NCBI GenBank assembly: GCA_013151655.1
Contig: JAADHX010000002.1
Location: 1-8,450 of the forward strand
DNA length: 8,450 nucleotides
Direction: 5' to 3'
From: Actinomycetota bacterium
GTDB taxonomy: Bacteria > Actinomycetota > Acidimicrobiia > Acidimicrobiales > Poriferisodalaceae
Part shown: piece after piece, positions 5,717-8,450 of the stretch
Position numbering within the stretch: the first letter of the stretch is position 1
How the letters are laid out: every line of letters begins with the position of its first letter
Program-made: the position numbers and the translations under genes
Notes under the pieces: generated by a model
The model's database searches: none
The model's input: only the letters and a program-made list of their open reading frames with translations
Told to the model about the DNA's origin: nothing

Positions 5717-7125
5717 CGAGTGAGTCGGGACTCGACCCCGGCTTTGGTGAACACACTGGTCGCCGATGTTTTGGCCGCGGCCAAGAGGGCCGACTCGTCA
5801 AGCATCGTGACCGTACCGTCGTCGATCAGGATGCGACCGTCGACTACAACGTGGCTCACATCAGCGGGAGTGGCGTTGAACACGAGCGCACTCGGAACCC
5901 GATGCACCGGTGCGATGAACACCGACTCAAGATCCACAACGACTAGGTCGGCCTTTTTGCCGACTTCGAGCGAACCGGTCGTGGTGGGTGTACCGAAGGC
6001 TCTAGAGCCGCCCCGGCACGCCATGTGCAGGCTGTCCTGTGGTTGCAAGGCCATGGCGTCGAGATGGTGAATCTTCTGCAACAGAACGGTAGCTTTGAGG
6101 GTCTCGAACATGTCTTGGCGGTTATTGCTGCCAGGCCCATCACTTGCCAGAGCAACGGTGATACCTCGTGAGCGCATGTCAAGAATGCGAGCCACTCCAG
6201 ATGCCAGGTACATGTTGCTGACCGGGCAGTGCACCACGACCGCATCGTGTTTGGCGATGAGATCGAGTTCGTTGTCGTCGAGCCACACGCTGTGGGCGAG
6301 CTGAAAGTCGGGGCCGAGAAGCCCGAGTGCTTCCAACCATTCAATGTGACGAACGCCGCGTTCGTCGAGGTTCATGTCGACCTCGGTCGAGGTCTCGGCA
6401 CAGTGAATATGGGTCCCTGCGCCCCAAGACCGAGCTTCACCGACCGTGGCTCTCATGGCTTCATCGGAGCAACCCCACGGAATCAACGGAGCCAACTCGA
6501 TACGGATGCGATCGTTATCGTGGCCGTGCCACCGATCGCGCAGGCGTCGGCTGCGTTCGATCACGGTGTCGGCCGATTCGCTGAGCGCAGGGTTGTAGTT
6601 CCGATCGGCCCACCCACTGGCCAGAAGGAACCGAATGCCAATCTGGTCGGCGGCCGAACACACCCCGTCGTCGATCTCTTCGTCGATGTGTACGTACTGG
6701 TGATCGATCACAGATGTGGCGCCACTACGCAGATTTTCGATCAGACCAACAGCGGCGGCCAACTGAGCCGACTCACGGTCGAGGTGAACCGCTCCAGGCC
6801 AAATACAAGTCTCAAGCCACTCCAACAGTGGTTTGTCATCAGCTAGGCCGCGAAAAAACGTCTGAAACAGATGAGTATGACTGTTGGTCATGCCTGGCAT
6901 AACCGCCGAGCCGTGCCCATCGATGATGCGGCCTACCGACTGCCGAACAGCGTCCGGTGCCGAGCCAGCGCCTACGGCTTCAATACGGTCAGCGACGACG
7001 TGAACCCAGCCGGGGTCAATGATGGTGAAGTCGTCGTCGACGGTAACTACAGCAGCACCTTCGATCAAGATTCCGCCTGGGGGCCGCTTAGGAGTAGCGG
7101 CGAAACCGACATCGTCAAAGGTCAT
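5713..7125 (-). CDS. ATZ/TRZ-type amidohydrolase (MtaD / 8-oxoguanine deaminase-like)
   Basis: The 470-residue protein is a metal-dependent amidohydrolase with a complete set of visible active-site residues. HxH is at H83/H85 (NSHTHLFQTFFRGLADD). H241 and E244 lie in HIHCAET, H278 in LAHSVWL, H299 in VVHCPVSNMYLASG, and D329 in ALASDGPGSNN. The HCAET and SDGPGSNN patterns are usual in deaminases of aminated rings such as 5-methylthioadenosine/S-adenosylhomocysteine deaminase, 8-oxoguanine deaminase and AtzB-type enzymes. The exact substrate cannot be assigned. The chosen ATG at 7125 overlaps the stop of the luciferase-like gene (ATGA at 7125-7122) and puts the family's N-terminal strand (GGILIEGAAVVTVDDD) near residue 17. 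A longer in-frame start at 7329 would add 68 unrelated-looking residues that overlap the neighbouring gene. It is second in a two-gene operon. It is not a near-identical duplicate of the other amidohydrolase here, which differs in its HxH context and C-terminus. Confidence 0.88.
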   Translation of the reverse strand: MTFDDVGFAATPKRPPGGILIEGAAVVTVDDDFTIIDPGWVHVVADRIEAVGAGSAPDAVRQSVGRIIDGHGSAVMPGMTNSHTHLFQTFFRGLADDKPLLEWLETCIWPGAVHLDRESAQLAAAVGLIENLRSGATSVIDHQYVHIDEEIDDGVCSAADQIGIRFLLASGWADRNYNPALSESADTVIERSRRLRDRWHGHDNDRIRIELAPLIPWGCSDEAMRATVGEARSWGAGTHIHCAETSTEVDMNLDERGVRHIEWLEALGLLGPDFQLAHSVWLDDNELDLIAKHDAVVVHCPVSNMYLASGVARILDMRSRGITVALASDGPGSNNRQDMFETLKATVLLQKIHHLDAMALQPQDSLHMACRGGSRAFGTPTTTGSLEVGKKADLVVVDLESVFIAPVHRVPSALVFNATPADVSHVVVDGRILIDDGTVTMLDESALLAAAKTSATSVFTKAGVESRLTR

Positions 7126-8147
7126 GGCGTCCAATGAGCAAACGCGTCGACGACTGGTTTGATGTCGTCCATCATCGGAAAGAGGATCGGGCAAGTGACA
7201 CCAGCGTCTATGTACTGAGCCACCGTCTCGCGGCATTGGTCCGACGTCCCGACAGCCATGAGATTGCGCACAAGGTCGTCGGGGATGAGGTTCGCAGCCT
7301 TGCGATAGTCGGCTTCGGTTGCGGGCCACCCGACAATCTCCTTGACCCGTTCGACGAGATCAGGATCGGCACCTGATGCCTTCATGATGTGAGGTTCGGT
7401 GCCAAGGTAATAGGCGACGAGAGACTTCCCCGTGAGCATGGCCTCGGCGGGGTCGTCATCGGACAAAGAGCACACCAATAACTCGGGACGGTCGACGTCT
7501 TCGATGGTTTTGCCCACTTTGGCAGCACCAACTCCGACACGCTGAACGGCGTCGCGGATGTAGTCGGTTGAGACGACATAGTTGAGCACGACGCCGTCGC
7601 AAATCTCGCCGGTGAGTTCGAGCATCTTGGGCCCAGTTGCGCCTAGATAGATCGGAATGTCGCGAGGACCGGTTTCGCCGAAAGCAACATCGAGGCGCAC
7701 CCGGTCGAGGTGCACAAACTCACCCTCATAGGTGACCTCTTCCATGGTGAACAGTTGCCTGATGGCCTCGATGTTCTCGCGCATTGCTGTTAGCGGCTTA
7801 CGCCGATCGGCACCGACGCGAGACGCAATCGGTTCCCACCAGGCGCCCAACCCGAGCATCACCCGGCTCTCCCCCTCGGGCGTGAGCCCCCCGAGTTCCC
7901 ACATGGTGCTCCAGGTAGCCGCGATGACCGCAGGGTTGCGCGTGTAAATCGGCAATACTCCGCTACCGAAACGCATCGTGGTGGTCTCGGCCAAGAATGC
8001 GCTCATCATGACCACGCAATCGCGTGCCAGGCGAGTATCAGCCTGCCAAATCTCGGAGAAACCTTGCTCCTCGGCGTACTTGACCATCTCGATTTCGTAC
8101 GAGATCGGGTGTTTGTCCTGGAGATAGAGAGCCATTCGTTGCGACAT
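7122..8147 (-). CDS. Luciferase-like (LLM class) flavin/F420-dependent oxidoreductase
   Basis: The 341-residue protein belongs to the bacterial luciferase-like TIM-barrel family, in the group that resembles F420-dependent methylene-tetrahydromethanopterin reductase. Visible motifs are MALYLQDKHP (5-14), TTTMRFGSGVLPIYTRNPAV (55-74), RVMLGLGAWWEP (95-106), PIYLGATGPKMLELTGEICD (165-184) followed by GVVLN, and a GTSDQCRETVAQYIDAG segment near the C-terminus. Such proteins use reduced FMN or F420 for oxygenation or hydride transfer. The cofactor cannot be told apart from sequence alone, though F420 is common in Actinobacteria. Its operon partner is a ring deaminase, and a RidA-like gene is close by, so a RutA-like role in opening or oxidising an N-heterocycle is one possibility. 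I chose ATG 8147, supported by the family N-terminus and a -10-like hexamer placed for leaderless transcription. An ATG four codons later, at 8135, is an alternative. Confidence 0.85.
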   Translation of the reverse strand: MSQRMALYLQDKHPISYEIEMVKYAEEQGFSEIWQADTRLARDCVVMMSAFLAETTTMRFGSGVLPIYTRNPAVIAATWSTMWELGGLTPEGESRVMLGLGAWWEPIASRVGADRRKPLTAMRENIEAIRQLFTMEEVTYEGEFVHLDRVRLDVAFGETGPRDIPIYLGATGPKMLELTGEICDGVVLNYVVSTDYIRDAVQRVGVGAAKVGKTIEDVDRPELLVCSLSDDDPAEAMLTGKSLVAYYLGTEPHIMKASGADPDLVERVKEIVGWPATEADYRKAANLIPDDLVRNLMAVGTSDQCRETVAQYIDAGVTCPILFPMMDDIKPVVDAFAHWTP

Positions 8148-8450
8148 CTGCTCGATACTAGAGCCAATCTTGATGCTGATTGAGCTCGCCGGCCAACCCT
8201 TGCGCGTTCGGCATCTCGCCGAGAAGTACAGTGTCGCTGGATGCGCCTTCAATGCCCAAGCTGCCACACCAAAGACCGCCTTGAGTGCGACGGAGACACC
8301 CCCGTTTTTGGCCCGGCAGGCGCAACCGGCCACATCACATGCCGACAGTGCGATACTCGCTACGAAATTCTCGACGGGATTCCGCAGCTGTTTGTAAACG
8401 ACCACCGCTGGCGCAGCAAGCAGCGAGAGTCCGATGGTTGGGAGTCATAC
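8148..8450. other. Right-end stretch with no supported gene
   Basis: These 303 bases lie upstream of the luciferase-like gene. The frame of that gene remains open for 86 more codons, to a GTG at 8405, but the translation matches no part of the family. A 75-codon plus-strand frame at 8170-8397 is also unrecognisable and has no clear ribosome site. I see no tRNA, terminator hairpin with U-tract, or repeat array. It probably holds the promoter region of the operon and possibly the end of an unrelated neighbour beyond the window. Confidence 0.5.
8155..8160 (-). promoter_or_regulatory. Possible -10 element for leaderless transcription of the luciferase-like gene
   Basis: TAGTAT on the minus strand ends 7 bases before the ATG at 8147, so transcription would begin at or next to the A of the start codon. 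Leaderless genes with a TAnnnT box at this distance are common in Actinobacteria. No clear Shine-Dalgarno (only GAG, 3 bases before the ATG) and no clear -35 is seen. A six-base match can occur by chance. Confidence 0.4.

Noticed and set aside
7126..7329. N-terminal extension of the second amidohydrolase from an ATG at 7329
   Set aside because: The 68 extra residues overlap the luciferase-like gene in another frame and do not look like the family. The ATGA junction at 7125 is the better start.
8148..8405. In-frame 86-codon extension of the luciferase-like protein from GTG 8405
   Set aside because: The family N-terminus begins at MALYLQDKHP near 8135, and the extra residues match nothing recognisable. 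No good ribosome site was seen.

Overview
The window looks like a moderately GC-rich actinobacterial chromosome. Supporting points are a flavin/F420-type luciferase-like oxidoreductase, a GTG start, a possible leaderless promoter and dense gene packing. A marine or soil Acidimicrobiia-like lineage is plausible, but this is inference: no taxonomic marker gene is present. I see no rRNA, tRNA, CRISPR array, insertion sequence or integrase.

Layout, right to left on the minus strand. The right end (8148-8450) has no gene I can support. A two-gene minus-strand operon follows: a luciferase-like flavin/F420 oxidoreductase (7122-8147), then an ATZ/TRZ-type amidohydrolase (5713-7125), joined by a 4-base ATGA overlap. 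A single plus-strand gene for a RidA-like protein (5297-5716) meets this operon tail to tail, and the two stop codons overlap in the tetranucleotide CTAA. A 140-base divergent intergenic region (5157-5296) separates the RidA-like gene from a second minus-strand operon. That operon encodes a molybdenum-hydroxylase FAD subunit (4437-5156), a large XdhD-like molybdopterin subunit (1507-4440), an SsnA-like amidohydrolase (188-1510) and the start of an XdhC/CoxI maturation factor (1-191, cut by the window edge). Every junction in it is an ATGA overlap.

The second operon resembles the ygfM-xdhD-ssnA neighbourhood of Escherichia coli, a poorly understood molybdenum hydroxylase system linked in the literature to selenium-dependent purine metabolism. 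As in E. coli XdhD, the large subunit carries an N-terminal [2Fe-2S]-type domain in which all eight cluster cysteines are replaced, so the usual Mo to Fe-S to FAD electron route is missing inside this protein.

Working model (inference): the window encodes part of a catabolic or salvage route for an N-heterocyclic compound, purine-like, pyrimidine-like or an oxidised/alkylated base. Two hydrolytic deaminases, one molybdenum hydroxylase, one flavin-dependent oxygenase or reductase and one RidA-like protein would act together, loosely like the Rut pyrimidine pathway (RutA is luciferase-like, RutC is RidA-like). Three of the proteins lack residues usually considered key: the Fe-S cysteines of XdhD, the RidA arginine, and a conserved histidine of the SsnA-like enzyme. 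This makes the cluster more than a routine xanthine dehydrogenase locus.
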